Assembly: GCA_047495785.1 (NCBI GenBank)
Contig: JBLDXI010000001.1
Location: 806,001 to 870,000, forward strand
Direction: 5' to 3'
Origin: Lepidodermella squamata
Lineage: Eukaryota > Gastrotricha
Length of the DNA stretch: 64,000 nt
The notes under the pieces are model-generated. The model was not told the DNA's origin. It saw nothing but the letters and a program-made list of their open reading frames with translations, and ran no database searches. Shown in pieces: positions 1 to 13,370 of this stretch (positions are counted from its first letter, which is position 1; each line of letters begins with the position of its first letter). The translations under genes and the position numbers were made by a program.

Positions 1-650
1 AACTTCGCTAACCACTGAAACACTCGAGTTGGGGACGACTTGAACGGCATCATGGGAAATTGTAGTTTCATTAGGTACCCATTGAGGATTCCGCTTCAAC
101 AGCAAAACTCCACGGCCACGTCCTCTTTCTCTTCCTTGACCACGACATCGCGTTGATAGATTGATAGCCACCTCAAGACCAACTGGAACATCAGGGTTGA
201 CCGAAGGAGCGGCTACGATAGCAGAGCCACGCTGTTGAACGAGTGAAAGGGCAAGGCCATGGCGGGGAGGTATACCACGATTCCCGCGCAGACCAAGCGG
301 AATCAACTGAAGCTCATGGCCGATTGTCCTCTCTCCGAGCTCATGCGCCAGGGTGGTAGCGTAAAGGCAGGGAATTATCTTCATTCCTTCTCGGCACGTG
401 GCTGCATTCAATCCAACTACCTTCGAAGTAAACGAGGCAGCAAAAGTCGATAGAGCTTTCGAATTGAGCCAAACTGTCCAGGATCCTGAAGCTCGCGCTT
501 CGCTGATCGAAGAGGATCCACATTCCAGCCTTGTTTTTGAACAATCCAACCGCTATCGGCGATTATCTCATATCCGTCTTTGAACTTGGTGTAAAGTTGA
601 TAAGCTTCTTTATCGAGGCGATTGGTTAACTCAGGCGTAGTTCTCTGCCT
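1..650 (-). pseudogene. Interrupted coding trace, runs off the left edge
   Basis: Two overlapping open stretches lie on the minus strand. One, from about 640 to 430, reads ...KEAYQLYTKFKDGYEI then ADSGWIVQKQGWNVDP and stops at a TAG near 428. The other, in a different frame, is open from about 555 to base 1 with no stop and contains TLAHELGERTIGHE followed by an Arg/Gly-rich stretch near 130-100. Together they look like one protein-coding region broken by a frameshift near position 500, or by an intron I cannot place. I do not recognise the product. The H-E-L-G string resembles part of a zinc-protease HExxH motif but is not one. It is partial at the window edge. Confidence 0.3.
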
Positions 651-2347
651 TCAGCCTGTTTTGAGCGATTCACTACCATTATTAGTGGCGCAGAAATAAG
701 ACGCGCATTCATATCAGCCTCTGGAACTAGACGGCTTCTCCTCCGATTATCCTTACAAAAAGCTAACTTCAATACCAAATTATGTTTCTAAAGTTTAGCG
801 TTGTTCAATCCTGCCGTAGAAGAACTTTAAAATTGTTGAGAACTTGGACAGGTTAGAAGCCATGTAATCTGGCATGAAAAAGATTTGATTGTACAACCTT
901 TGCCTCTCGGCACTCGCGGCGCGTTAACTTCCCTGATCTAATCTGATTCCCATTCTACTTTCTGGTACAAGCCAAGATCTTGGGACCAAGATGGCAAATA
1001 TTTTCCGATTATGTCTTCTGACTTTGGGCTCGCGATTTTAAGATTCTTCAGTATAGCTCGCAGCTGAGCAATATTAATTTTTAAATACCCTTTTCCCTTC
1101 GTTCTTCGTTGGAGTGTAAGTAGATCTTTGGACTAAGCTACTGAACTCTGAAGTCCCTAGAAAGTCATTTGGATCGCTTCGTTTTATAGCACCTGTATAC
1201 TCATCTTAGTTCTTCGAAAATGAATGCTAAACAAAGCCGAAATTGATGACATCTAATAGTGGGAATTTAATAATTATTCAGTGAGAAACATCGACGACAA
1301 CATTCCAAATAGGCCTTTTCTATACTTCGTGATTATTCCGTGATTATTGCGAAAAATTGAGAAGTAATTCATCTACATTTTTAAATTGGGTTCAAAGCTT
1401 GGTAGTGCTGATTTTCCATTTTTAACTTGTAAATTCACGCTCATTTTTCGCCTGTGATTAAATAGGGTTATTAACTTACGGACGGAGGATTGGCAAAGGA
1501 ATGTACCTAAATGCCTAGGAAGAGCAATGCCACCCACAACTGGAAAATTAGATTCTATCCTATTAGATTCTATCAGACATCAGCGCCGTAATTGGCCTAT
1601 TCTGGCAGCAGTGAGCTCATGCTTTGATCGAAGGTGGACCGAAAAGATGCCAAACAATCTTTACCGGCGTCACTACAACACAACCAAGAAACCAAGTGGT
1701 TTGCCATGAAACCACGGTGGCCATCTGTGGTGACAACTGGATGTGGCAAAGGAAATCGATCGTCGATCGCCAGTTGAGTGTTTAACATTTAAATGAAATG
1801 ACATTGTCGTGCCTGGGCTTTGTTACTTATTGCCACGGTCAGGGAACATCTCCGTTTCCTTGATCGAGCCATACAACAAACTGGCATGACTCAACGACTT
1901 AATAAACGGTTTCCTTGAGTACTTCCGAAATTATTTTTGGTGACTGTTTCATGCTATAACAACTCGACGATGCTAAAGGAAATAATCGAGGCAGGTTTTA
2001 CCAGAAGGTTATAACAGCCACTAGTTATTTTTCTCATGTTTATTTTTCAATTATTCAAGTTTTTTTATCCATCGTCGAAGACTTCAGATACATCCTTACC
2101 AGTTAAGAAATTTTTCAAACGAAGCGAGATAGAGAGCACGCAATTATTTTCGGTATTTCAATTTTAGAGAAAAAAATCATAAAAATGTTACACAAAACGC
2201 AGAGCAGAAACAGGCATGAAAATGAGAGGCATTAGAGCTTGATCCAACTCAAGATAGAGAATTATACAGTTTTTAGCTCAATGCTCTTCGCTTAGAATAC
2301 CGAAACAAAAGAGTTATGTACATCTACATGGCATAGCTGATAGTGAA
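651..2347. other. Intergenic, no gene recognised
   Basis: AT-rich sequence with only short chance reading frames. I see no RNA gene, inverted repeat or tandem repeat here. Confidence 0.5.
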
Positions 2348-3911
2348 CTATAGAATCAAGAGATTGCCACTGGCTACCGCCGCCGCTGCAAAGGCTGCCG
2401 TTGAGGAAAGAATGATGAGCATCTTGGAGTTGAGGTCGAAAGGGTGAGAACTTATCCGGGCTGATGACGCCATTGGAGTGACAACATTCCCCCCGATGGT
2501 TTCTACGACCTTAGACGGCGAGTCGTCATCCAAACCGCTGTCCCAAGACTTTGACTTGGGCCGCGATGTAAATGCCTCTTCGAACGGTATGTCGTATTGG
2601 GGGGTTGTCTCAAGAATTTCTAAATTCACGGATTTAACAGTCAAATGTTTAGAAAGGTTTAAAATAAACTCACGTGGTTTCGTTGGGAACATGTCAGCAT
2701 TTAGGACAATTTTGGGAATGGCTGATTCTAGAATTTCGCCCTGTGTAGGGGAGTAGTATGCGTCGAAAACAGGCTGCTGGGGTGTTACCACCTCCTTATT
2801 CGCCGGTAGTTCGCTATTGCCCACAACAGGTTGTTTAACGACCGGAGGCGCCGAAGATATGCTCCGGCCGCTGATGCCGTCTAAAACCGGTTTCCGAGGC
2901 GCTGGGGGCAATTTGCTGTAATGCGGAGATGGGCCATCATTACTCATCGCCTCACTCTTCCCGTTACTGGCAATTGGGGGATCAACAGTCTGCTCACCGC
3001 TGTCAGTCGCTTGCGTAGTCGCTTCATCCATAATCAACGGAATCACCATAACTTCACTATTCGACACATCCTCGGTTATTTCTTCGCTATTTAACGCGAC
3101 TGAGAAGGTCCCGGCTGGGTTCGCCCCGTTTTCCTGGTTCCCAGGTGCAGCCGGGGTGGTCAGAGCCGACTCCGCAGGCGCCGGTGTAGTCGAATAAGCT
3201 TGAATAAAGATAGGCGGGAAATCTGGCCTCGGTGTTAACGGCACCAGAGATGAAGTTTGCTTCTTATTACTACTGAAAACAGCGACCGGTTCAGGCGTTT
3301 CGGCGAAGACTTCCTCGTCGCCGCTCAAGTCCATCACAAAACGGGTGGTCGAGGCCGGCATTGGCGCCACTGATGGTGACAGCGTTTTCGAGGCGCCATT
3401 CAGCTGCCGCTTCACGTATACCTCAGCGTAACTGAACGGCTGCGGCCTGCATTCATTTGCGCTTTTGTAAAACCAGCAGTACCAACTCTGTGAAACGGTG
3501 TGATTGAATTGCGGGTGGCTGAAAGCTGAAAAACTCACTTTTCGACGAGATTCATAGTCGAAAGCCACGCAGTGGCTGTGCCGCAAGCACCAGTCGGCGC
3601 AACTGTTGAAAATCGGAGTCGTAAAACTATGCATTCGGTACAATTGCCCAACACCTAGCAAAAAAAATGAAAATTTTTAAGCTGGCTGAATTGTTTAATT
3701 TACCATTGTTGCAGATGTGTCGGTCCAGCAGGAGTTCGATCGACTGAGAGCCATCGGCCGAGAGCACGATGCGGCGCCTAGACATCGATGTCGACGGCGC
3801 TCCTGAGTTGCTCGCGAGAACCAGTTGCGAATTTGTGACGACGATCAGCGAAGACGGAAGTGTGACGATGAACGCGACTGTGCCGAAAATTAGCACGCCA
3901 AACGTCCGCAT
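2348..3911 (-). CDS. Secreted/GPI-anchored PAN-like domain protein
   Basis: Four coding exons fit: 3911-3704, 3654-3539, 3487-2674 and 2619-2348, giving 1410 nt or 469 residues. The start is an ATG followed by a hydrophobic signal peptide (MRTFGVLIFGTVAFIVTLP). Residues about 60-130 hold a cysteine pattern like a PAN/apple module: SCADWCLRHSHCVAFDYES, then WYCWFYKS. The middle is a long Pro/Ser/Thr-rich, low-complexity stalk. The C-terminus is small and hydrophobic (ILSSTAAFAAAAVASG), typical of a GPI-attachment signal. Two of the introns (51 and 54 nt) are multiples of three without stops, so an unspliced reading also stays open; their GTGAGT donors argue that they are real introns. A cell-surface role is inferred from architecture only. 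Confidence 0.65.
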
Positions 3912-6900
3912 TAGGATGAGCGCAACAGCTTTCTCTCGAACTTTTTATTCCTCATCCCCAGTTATAGGTATAGTAATAATCGCTTCTTTGAATAGAAAAA
4001 AATAAGATAAGTGAACTGGAGTGAATCTTATGGCTATATTTGACAGGTTGCTCTTTATTCGTGCGCTGCTGGCTGTCAATAATAAAATAGTAGAAAAAAG
4101 CGAAGATCGATAGAAAGTCGGCGAGTGACCACGGGCGAGTGTGGCCGCAAATTAATTCACACGGCCAGTAAATTTCGAAAAAAACTCTACTAGGAATTAA
4201 GGCGCACAATCAAAATCGTATAGTAATAGAATAATAAATAGAGTGCCGCAGATTCACGCCCCAGATTTATAACACGCAAAAACGTCACGCACAACAATTC
4301 ATGAATAAGATTTGGCTATAATAAATTGTCCGAACAAATTCGGCTCGTTTTCAAACAGGTATCAGTAACTTTATGATCAACGATCACGGTGCAAAGGGAT
4401 GAAGCTAGGATGGATTTTAATTCGTGGCTTGTTTGCCGAAAATCCCGAAAAATTGGCGCGCTTCCGGCGATATTATTTGCTAGACGCTTACAAATTTTAT
4501 TGCTGTGATTGTTTACACATCCCTAAGATCTATTTGTTTTCAGTTTGGTGATTGTTGTTATCCGCATGCATATAATAGGATTTTGCCGAGAGATCACATG
4601 AGGTAGTTCAATACAATCCTAAATGTTTTTACTATTATTAAAAATCTAGCATCGGATATTGCTGATTTTCCTAGCTCGATCTCGACTAGACTTCTACCGA
4701 AATGCACCGGTGGGAATTGCTCACATTCAGGCTAATACGCCGCGTCTTCTTGGCCGTTGACCAACAATCACGATAATGGCGGGGCAATTAATGAAAGAGA
4801 ATGGCTATTTTCATACAGATAAGCATGGTCCCAACAATCGCTGACGATGAATAAATCATAATTATGCTAAAACAATTGCAGAAAGTAATAAAAAAATATT
4901 TCGAGGGAAGAGAGATGATGACGTGTGGCAAATAGGGGGAGCTCGCCTCAATTCGACGTGAAATCACCCGTGCGTAAATAATTACGCTCGCAAAAAATGC
5001 AGATATCCAAACGTTAATACGCGCTAATTAGGAATGTTGTCGCAAAAAAATGCGGTGGGTACATCATGAAAATTAACACGCTTCGGTTCCGGGAAAAGGG
5101 AAAACACTTGAATGCCTGCGTAAAACTAGAGTGCTTAAGAACAAATGCCTGTGACTATAATATAGTAATTTGATGAGTAAAATAGAGCAGTTCAAGGTAC
5201 TAACTCATAAGATTTATTTTTGATAAGTGAAAGGCGTCAAATTTCGTGCGTCGCTTTTCGCAAAGCTAGTTTTGAACTATATATTCGCAAGCAATTAACA
5301 CAAATTTATATCTAACAAAATGTTAAAATCCGAGGTTAATATATTTTATGTACATACCACAGTGACTTTTATGCATCTTGCAATTAAACAAATTGGCAAA
5401 AGCCCGGACCGCAAGTTTGTAAGATGATTATTGAGAATCAATTCCTACCTACCACCTCTCGCGTGATGGCACTGTCATTAATAATGGTTTCTAATGATTA
5501 TTAAGTAGTTTGCTGCTTCCTCCAGCAATTGATCTTAGCGCATGGCTATTTACGTGGGCAAGTGCGCTGTCAAGAAATTTATTTACGAAACGCGGTAAAT
5601 AATAATATTTATTCGAATTCCTTTGTGATGTGCGAAAAGGAACGCTCAAGTATCTTCGATTAGCGCATCTTGGAAATCCCGTCGCTGTCTCGCAAATAAC
5701 ACGTGTGTTTTCTTCGCGTAGACGGAGCAATTTTTCGTGATGCGTAATTTAATTAAGTATAAGCGCCGCAAAAAACTAACGAGTCTTGGGATGCGCCAAC
5801 GTACGAGTTTACCTGATGGGACAGTGTGCTAATTCCTAGAATGATAGAACTCTCAAGTCATGCCAAACAACAGTGTCGGGTGAAGTTTTAGATCGCTAAC
5901 CGATTATAAAGATTAATTCTCAGAAATGTCAATTACGGAGATCAGTGGGCCCTGAAAATCTAAAAATGGGCGATAACAATTGACAAGCACGTTTTATAGG
6001 CACCTGAACAAGATCGTTAGAAGTTAACATCAAAACAAGTAAATTTGCCCGCTGACTTGAATTGACGCATGTCTTAGGCCAGCACGTGGTAAAAAGGCGA
6101 TAATAATTGAGTCAGAGCGCTAAAAGCTTGGTGCTGGAAAGGACAAAAAATCAGCATTTCCGCGATGTTTTTTTTGACAAAAATTGGTGGCGATTGCTCA
6201 TTTTTAGCCGTGTGGTAGAGCGGCAGCGCGTCCCTTCGCTTTTCTTTGACCTAAAATTGAATTGTGTTCAATTGCCTGGCGTCGCATGTGCGGGTTTAAG
6301 CGTCTGTGTTGCGGTAATTCTTTGCCCTATAGTAAAATTTTAATATTATATAGGGAAAATAATAAAATGCGTCCGAGTAAGTATAAAATGTACGATGTGA
6401 TATATTATAATATAAAACTCAAGTTGTTATACACCCTATACCCGAATTCTAGAACCGGAAAAACATAAAAAGGCTGTTGTGCTTTCGTTTTCTATTTTAG
6501 ATACTCGTAAAAGCCCGGATATACTTGCCAGCGCCCAGGTACTCGAGTTTTCAGTTCATTTCACCTCGCAGGCATCGAAAACGTTGTATCCTCAGCAAGG
6601 GTCAAAATATAGGAAAATAATTAGTAGTAAAACTGGGACGGCAAATACTTGACGCAGCAATCAATTTATTATTTTCCAATCACAGCATGCATTTCATCTC
6701 GATGCAAAGTACGAAGCGAAAAATTACTGGGTTAATAATTACTAAATTAGGGAAAATCTAGTGCGTCTAGCCCAAATACCCCATCTGCTACCGCATAAAA
6801 TCTGTTCTCGTGCGAACTCTCAACAAAAATAATGAATTGAAAATGAGGCTAGAATAAAGTAAAAAAAAATAAAGTCGTACCTAGCAAAAGCAGAAGCTAA

Positions 6901-7295
6901 ATAGATGGAAAGCAGTATGAGTAAATTTTATTGCCATCTTTCTGGAAAAAAGACGCGGTCTGTTCGCAAAAGTTGAGACAACCGCAGGAAAACCGATACC
7001 TTTGTGCTTATCAGTCTTAATGAAGAGATGCCAATATATGAATTTTGCCAGGGGTCGCCATGGCTCATTTATTCCAACGGAAATCAAGGTATCAGTTATC
7101 TTTTTGTCGATTAAGCGCCTCACAAGATGGACTTTCACAAGAAAATGAAAATCCAAGTCTATGCCAAGCTTTTATGCGATCTGTGTTCTTTACAGATGGC
7201 CCAGATGTGGACTAATTAAAAAGAGATTCGGAACATAGCACGATAATTTATTTTGAAAATGTATCAATTCATCACAATTAAATAAATATTTAGCC
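3912..7295. other. Intergenic, no gene recognised
   Basis: About 3.4 kb of AT-rich sequence. Near 6207 there is a weak tRNA A-box-like string (GTGTGGTAGAGCGG) without a convincing B box or cloverleaf. I see no supported gene. Confidence 0.5.
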
Positions 7296-10105
7296 TCAAA
7301 GTGTTTTGGAAATGTCTGAGAAAAATCGTTGCACGTCATTTTGCGTCACTTCGATGCGAAGTCCGGGATACGAAACGCGAACCAACTCCTCGACGGCTGA
7401 AAACTGCACGAGAAAGACTTCCTGCAGACGGCCGAAGACAACGGCCAGCGTCGCCGTGTCATCAGTCAAATTCTTCCGCAACCGTTCGCAAACGGCTGTC
7501 AACTGCTTTTGCAACTCCTTGTGGTTCAAATTATTCGCGATCAACTTGTGCATTTCAGCTCGGCTGAACTGAGCTTGAAAATGAACTTCCTCCGCCTTTA
7601 CACCCCGAGAAATTACCGCATTTGCGTTTTCAACAAACGTAGTCAACGACGGCATGACTGGTTCCAATGCATTTGAGACTAGAATGTGAAGCTCTCGCTG
7701 TTGATGCTCTCTCGCTGACTTTCGCTCCGCCTCCAGCGTAGGGATGCGCAGCTCACTCAGCACAGAGTACAGTAGATTGAAATTCTCCATCAAAACAACC
7801 GCAGGCATAACTTTCTGCTGCTCGTGGGCAACGCGCCCCAGCTGAGCAAACACGGTCGATAAAATACGCCCATACGCTTTATCTACATCAGCATGGCGGT
7901 GGCCGACAATCGAGAAAACCGCCTCGGCTTCGCGTGCAAATGACTCAAACTGCCCAGCAAAAGGCAAAAGACCGACGCGTTTCTTCTTAACAACTGAAAA
8001 TTGCTCCATTGAAGCAGTTATAGCAGTCACATTAGCATCAAACGCCCGTTTTGCCTAAAAATAAAAGAAATTAAAATTGAATTGAAAAAGAAATGAAAAA
8101 AATCCTCCTTAAAATAATTCAAGTTCTAACAAAATTCGTCCAAATCCTCCAAAAATATTGTAAATTTTAAACAAAAATCCTCCTTAAATTATTGTAAATT
8201 CTTACATGCAAAAGGGTTGATGCTGCTAATTTTTGAAGACCTTGGTCGTTTTTCGCTTGCAACGAATGAGTCCAATCAGTCAGCCGAAGCAGAACATAAA
8301 TAGAATTCAACGAATCCTGCCGGTCGACAAATGCCAGGAAATTAATGAGATGGTTGCCAATCTCAGCCGTGTGAAGCAGGGTTTCAGTCAACTGCGCGTC
8401 TGATTTCGATCTCAGAAACGAATGGCAGAAATCTTTCTCACCGAAGTACCACGTCTGGACGTTTTCAAGCAGTAAATTCGTGGCTCGAATCATCGACTGG
8501 CGATGACTGTCTCGGTGCATGTCACTTGAAGCTAGCGACGTCGACGATTTCGACAGCGCTTTCTTCCGGCCATAATCGCCACTAGACATCGAAGCGCGAT
8601 CAGCAGCTTCGGTCAACGTACCAGCCAGGCCGTCGACTAGTGACTTGAACTCGGCCATCGCGACTCTAGCGAACTTGTCGATGTAAGTATTGGCTAGGGT
8701 TTGGGCGGACTCGGGACTGACAGTTGACAGCCAATCGACTAAATCCGCGTAGATTCCCAGACTGCTATGGGCTGGTTTGTGACTCTGAACTCGCTCATTA
8801 AAATTTTGCTGCTGGGCTGCTAGCAACAGGCTATTAGCCTGCTGTAGAATCGTGTTGTTAACGTTGTGGGAAATCGCTTGAGCAAGCGACATTTCGAAGT
8901 GGTGTAGGCGGCGCTGTTGATCGGCGATGAATCCCATTTTTTCGAGACCCGACGGAACTTGCAGGGTTTTAATCCGCCTCAATTCACGGGCGGCGGCCGA
9001 GACTTTCTTTATGCCGGCTGTTGATTTTAGATCAGGCGTTTTCAACGTCAAAATCATGTCAGGCGGCATTTCGTAGGTCGCGATCACCGAGTCGAGGAGG
9101 TGCGTCAACTGACTGATGTTGTGCTGCTTCACCTGGACCAGCGTGTCACGGTCTTGCAGTCGCGTTAGCTGGTCATCGACACTCATCAAAACCGACATGT
9201 ACTGCTCAATTTTCTGCTCTAGCATAGTAGCCTACATTGAAAATGATAAGACGGAATTCGTACCAAGTAATTAGTATAGCTCACCTGTTTCTCCGCTGAA
9301 CTGACAGTGCCCATCAAATCATTCAACTTCTCATCTGCCGTGATGATTGAATAAATGTTAGCACCGTCGAGCCCCTAAAATTGAATAAAATTAAAATTAA
9401 ATAATGCCGAAATGGAATTTATTACGTCAAGGCATTCTTTCAGATGTTGAGTGAATCTTTCCATGTTACCCAACGCGTCGTCAAATTTGGCCATGCATTT
9501 TTCGAGGCTAGCTTCCTCTTTCTCAGACAGCTGGCTTTGAAGGGTTAACAACTTGTCCCGGCCTTCACCACTCGCGTTTTTGCTTTTAGCGTCACTCGCT
9601 GCGAACAGTTCACCTTGCTTCGATTCGACAGCGGATATGATTCTTTCAGGGACGGATTCAAACAGAGGTTTCTGGCCGAGCATTCGATGACAAAATTTCC
9701 ATAGCATCGATAGAAATGCGTCGGCTGTTTCATGGCTCAAAAACACGAATCTGAAATGTTTGTGCTTCAAATCAATCTGATTCTTGAATGCGAGTGGTAA
9801 TACCTGTAAGCCTTGTGGAAACTAAGAACGAGTGAATTGTCTTCGTCCAGATCCTTGGCATCAACCATTTTCAGTTGGTCCAAGGTCCATTGCTTTTTTA
9901 TTTTGAGTTTGTCCGATTTCTCAGCATTTTTGACCACGCAAATGTGAACTTCTGGTGTTGTGGAAACCAGTGTTGTCAAGCAAAGAATGATTTTCTCGCC
10001 TTTTCGGGAGACTTGAGCCGACTTGCTGGGCTTGCACACTTCCGCAGCCAAGATCACGTTCTCTTCGGCTGCGGCAAATAATCTTGTTTGCAGTTTCGCT
10101 TCCAT
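7296..10105 (-). CDS. EXOC1: Exocyst complex component 1 (Sec3)
   Basis: Five exons (10105-9804, 9750-9426, 9374-9285, 9231-8206, 8054-7296) sum to 2502 nt, 833 residues, close to the roughly 890 of human EXOC1. The first 110 residues match the Sec3 PH-like phosphoinositide-binding domain: MEAKLQTRLFAAAEENVILA, EVCKPSKSA, WTLDQLKMVDAKD and SFHKAYRFVFLSHETADAF. A coiled-coil segment follows (LSEKEEASLEKCMAKFDDAL, MLEQKIEQYMSVL) and then the long helical exocyst rod to the C-terminus. Sec3 is the exocyst subunit that marks sites on the plasma membrane where secretory vesicles are tethered before SNARE fusion. The ATG at 10105 starts the PH-like domain and all phases agree. The gene appears intact. 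Confidence 0.9.
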
Positions 10106-10459
10106 GTGAATAACTTCAAATTCATGAACTATTTGACAAAGAAAGTGATTTCAGAGAGCGATGACAGCTGTGAGCTTTATTTCAGCATACAAATCAACGA
10201 AAACGTATCATCTCTACAAAATGAGCAATACGTAATAGCATCATTCCTCACAGTAACGCTATATCTCTCTCTCATTCTCTCGAAATAGCTCACCACGTCA
10301 CTCCATGTGTACTAGTGCAGGTAATAATAGTAGGTAGCACAGAACGAACAAAATATACAAGTTGCTGCCCGAATGTTCATCCACAATTAGAAAACTTCAA
10401 ACGAAAATCCGAGGCCTGAAAACTGTGGCGTCATAACAAGAGAAACTGGTGTGGAACGT

Positions 10460-11356
10460 CTAGAATCCACCTCGGTAACCACCGCGGCCACCACCACCAC
10501 CGCCGCCTGAAATTTTACAAATCAGTTATGAAATGATCAACAAATTAATGAAATGCATTACCTTGCGGGCACTCGCGAGAAAAGTGACCAGGCTCACCCT
10601 TTAGTGATAAAAAAAAAACTAGAAAAGGGAGGAAGAGGTAAACCATCAACTTACGCAGTTGTAGCAGGAGCCGCCACCACCACCGCGGCGACCACCACGA
10701 CCTGAAATAGAGGAAAACAATGAATACAAACTCATAACACTAGTTGAACTAATTTCGTAGTTGGATTAAAATCTCGAAACATGTTGATTGTTCTTACAAT
10801 ACTACGGTGAAACTTTAAAAACTCATAACTCACCGCCATAACCACCGCCGCCGCCGCCACCACCGCCAGCGTTGGGGCATTCTCGAGAGAAGTGACCGAA
10901 GCCACCCTAATCACAAATACGATTATCACAGCATGAGCAAATGGCAAAATAACTTACGCAGCTGTAGCAGCCGCCACCGCCTCCGCCACCTTCAAAGTTT
11001 CCAGAAAAAAAGATATATCATTGGAAAGGGTGAATAGACGTAAAACTACCACGAGGACCACCGCGGCCCCGGCCACCACGGAAACCTCCGCGGCCACCGC
11101 CATCGCGCTTCTGACCAGCAACTTCGACGCGGACTTTGCAGCCAGCGACAGTTTGGCCGTTCAAACTTGAAGCGGCTTCATCGGCGCAGTCAGCGCTTTC
11201 GAAGGTGACAAAACCAAAACCAGGTCGGTCACGAGAAATCCACACTTCAGTGACAGTGCCAAACTTGGCAAACGCCTCCTCAACTTCGCCCTCGACGGTG
11301 TCTTTTTCAAGACCGCCGACGTAGAGCTTGCAACCGTTATCTCCGCTACGCGCCAT
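10460..11356 (-). CDS. RRM + CCHC zinc-knuckle, glycine-rich RNA-binding protein
   Basis: Six exons (11356-11050, 10989-10958, 10906-10834, 10701-10655, 10598-10562, 10506-10460) sum to 543 nt, 180 residues. Residues 1-80 form an RRM with RNP2-like KLYVGGL and RNP1-like RPGFGFVTFE. An RGG-type tract follows, then two CX2CX4HX4C knuckles (CYSCGGFGHFSREC and CYNCGEPGHFSREC) separated by poly-glycine, ending RGGYRGGF. Each knuckle is split by an intron after its second cysteine, suggesting duplication of a two-exon unit. The layout resembles SR-type factors such as SRSF7 or Rbp1, but I see no long RS tail, so the subfamily is uncertain. An in-frame ATG 30 nt upstream (11386) exists; 11356 (MARSGDNG) fits the RRM better. 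Confidence 0.85.
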
Positions 11357-13370
11357 CAAAGGAATAATTGGCCAGACGCCAAACAACCGACCTACACAAC
11401 GGGAAAACAGACATGTTGACTCTATTCATCAGGTTAGCAGTAAGGCATGGGTCGATGTTGCGGATAAGAATTTGATAAGGGAATGAGGGGGAACGATGGA
11501 TGACGTTCAACACGAAAAGGATAAGTTATTCATCTCCCATCAGCAGCGGAGATAATTCCGGTTGTAAGGTCCAAGTTTCGGTAAGCTTTCGGATCCTAAG
11601 GGCGCCATCTTTAACGCTGAGATAAACACAATGACCAAGCGGTGTCTGTGCTTGCTGTCTATCAGAATTTGTTGATGATACAGGCTGATAACTTAACAGT
11701 CTTGCTCAGTTTGACGATAAGGAAGCGTATCAAGTAAAACATAATGGTTCCAGAGAATCAATTTCAGGCAATGATAGGCAATTGACTGAGAGGGCTGGGG
11801 GTGCACTATGATAGTTACGATGAACTATGAACCATCATATCTCAATCATTATGTCCCGGCAAGACTTAAAGATGATGACGGCAATGAATCTACAAGCATC
11901 TGCAACCCAGAAATTATATATTCCGATACGTAGTATACTGACGCATACTCATTATATTCACTTAAGCATTAAAGAGCAAAAATCCCAAAGTTGAGAGCTC
12001 AGTAAAAGAAAATTTGCTTGAGCTAAAAATGAGAAGCATTATTGCACAAAGCCAAATTTCAAATGACTGCGAAGATTGAGATTGGGCTGAAATTGCTTGC
12101 CTAGAATTGAAAACTAAATAAGCATGAAAACTCGAATGACCCCGGACCCCGGTTAAAAGACCATATTTCATATCCTTCATCGGAGAGCCCAGAGATACGG
12201 TAGGTACAAATTGCGAATCACGCAAAAATAAGACCGAATTAGGTAAAGCTTGAAGCATGAAGGTAATGAATAAAGCATTAGGCGTAATTAATGCGCAAGC
12301 TGAGTTATTGCAATTTCAATCCTTTAGGCATTCTCACGCACTAGAGAAATTGCCACCAATGAAATACTCTACCACGTCGCCAGTCGCCAGCGAAATAAAT
12401 AAAATGAATTTCAGTTTCTACTACTGAAGATGAAGGAGATGAGTACTAACTGCGAGAAAGATAACAGTTTCTATAAGCATCTAGAATCGGACGGGACATG
12501 TAAGTACGACGCACGGTGAACTGCGAGGATGGACCTATGCAAAATTTGGGACATCCTGGCTAGCGGCCAGCTGCAAGTCACACTGGGACCGGTAACAAAT
12601 CGACGAGTTCGCAACTTTTACGTGGGCGCCAACTCCAAAGGTAGCAGGATGCAACACGCGCGGGAAATGGCTGCGCAAACGAATCCACCACATGGCGCAT
12701 AATTTCTAATGTATACAAATTTATTCAATATTCATCAATAACTCTAAAAAATTAATTATTATTTAACAATTAATATAATTTTATAAACGTTTGCCGCATT
12801 ACTTTTATTTTGGAATTTTTTGGGTTTTTTTTTAGTTTTGAGTTCTGAGTTTTGGAATCTTATTTTCCGGCCTCATTGCCAAGTTGCTTACGTCATTGTT
12901 GCTTTGAAGCTTTCAAAATGGGTTGTGGGGAAAGAACTTTTCGCCAAACGACTGCTTCCTAGCTGATTCAAGAATGTCAGATATGGAAAATATTTTTATA
13001 CTCATACATCTAGCTGACATCTACATTCATATGATGAGGACTAGTTCTCATTTTAATGACTAATGTCCCAAAATTTCGAGCTGTGCTCCGCGCTGAACGG
13101 GCAGAATCTCATCAGAACTGCGTGTCGGTTATTCCTGTTATCGAGTTTCATATCGAGATTTGGATGTTGGTGTCCGGTCAAAGTCGGTTCTTTCTCTGAA
13201 GCGTTGTGAGCAGCTGATTTCAGTTGACCTTTTCCGATTAGCTTTATATATATTGAGGCCCGAGTCCGAAACGTTCGCGCTCTGGCATGCCCGAGCCCCA
13301 GAGAACAAAATTAGGTAATGCACAGAATAAAAAAATGACTTGAATATTGAAGATTTATTTTGAACATTTC
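11357..13370. other. Intergenic / upstream region of the RRM gene
   Basis: Two kilobases with no convincing coding region. Splice-like sites upstream of 11390 could belong to a 5' UTR of the RRM gene. Confidence 0.45.

Noticed and set aside
6200-6310. tRNA-like A box (GTGTGGTAGAGCGG)
   Set aside because: No proper B box or cloverleaf pairing; at most a degenerate tRNA relic.
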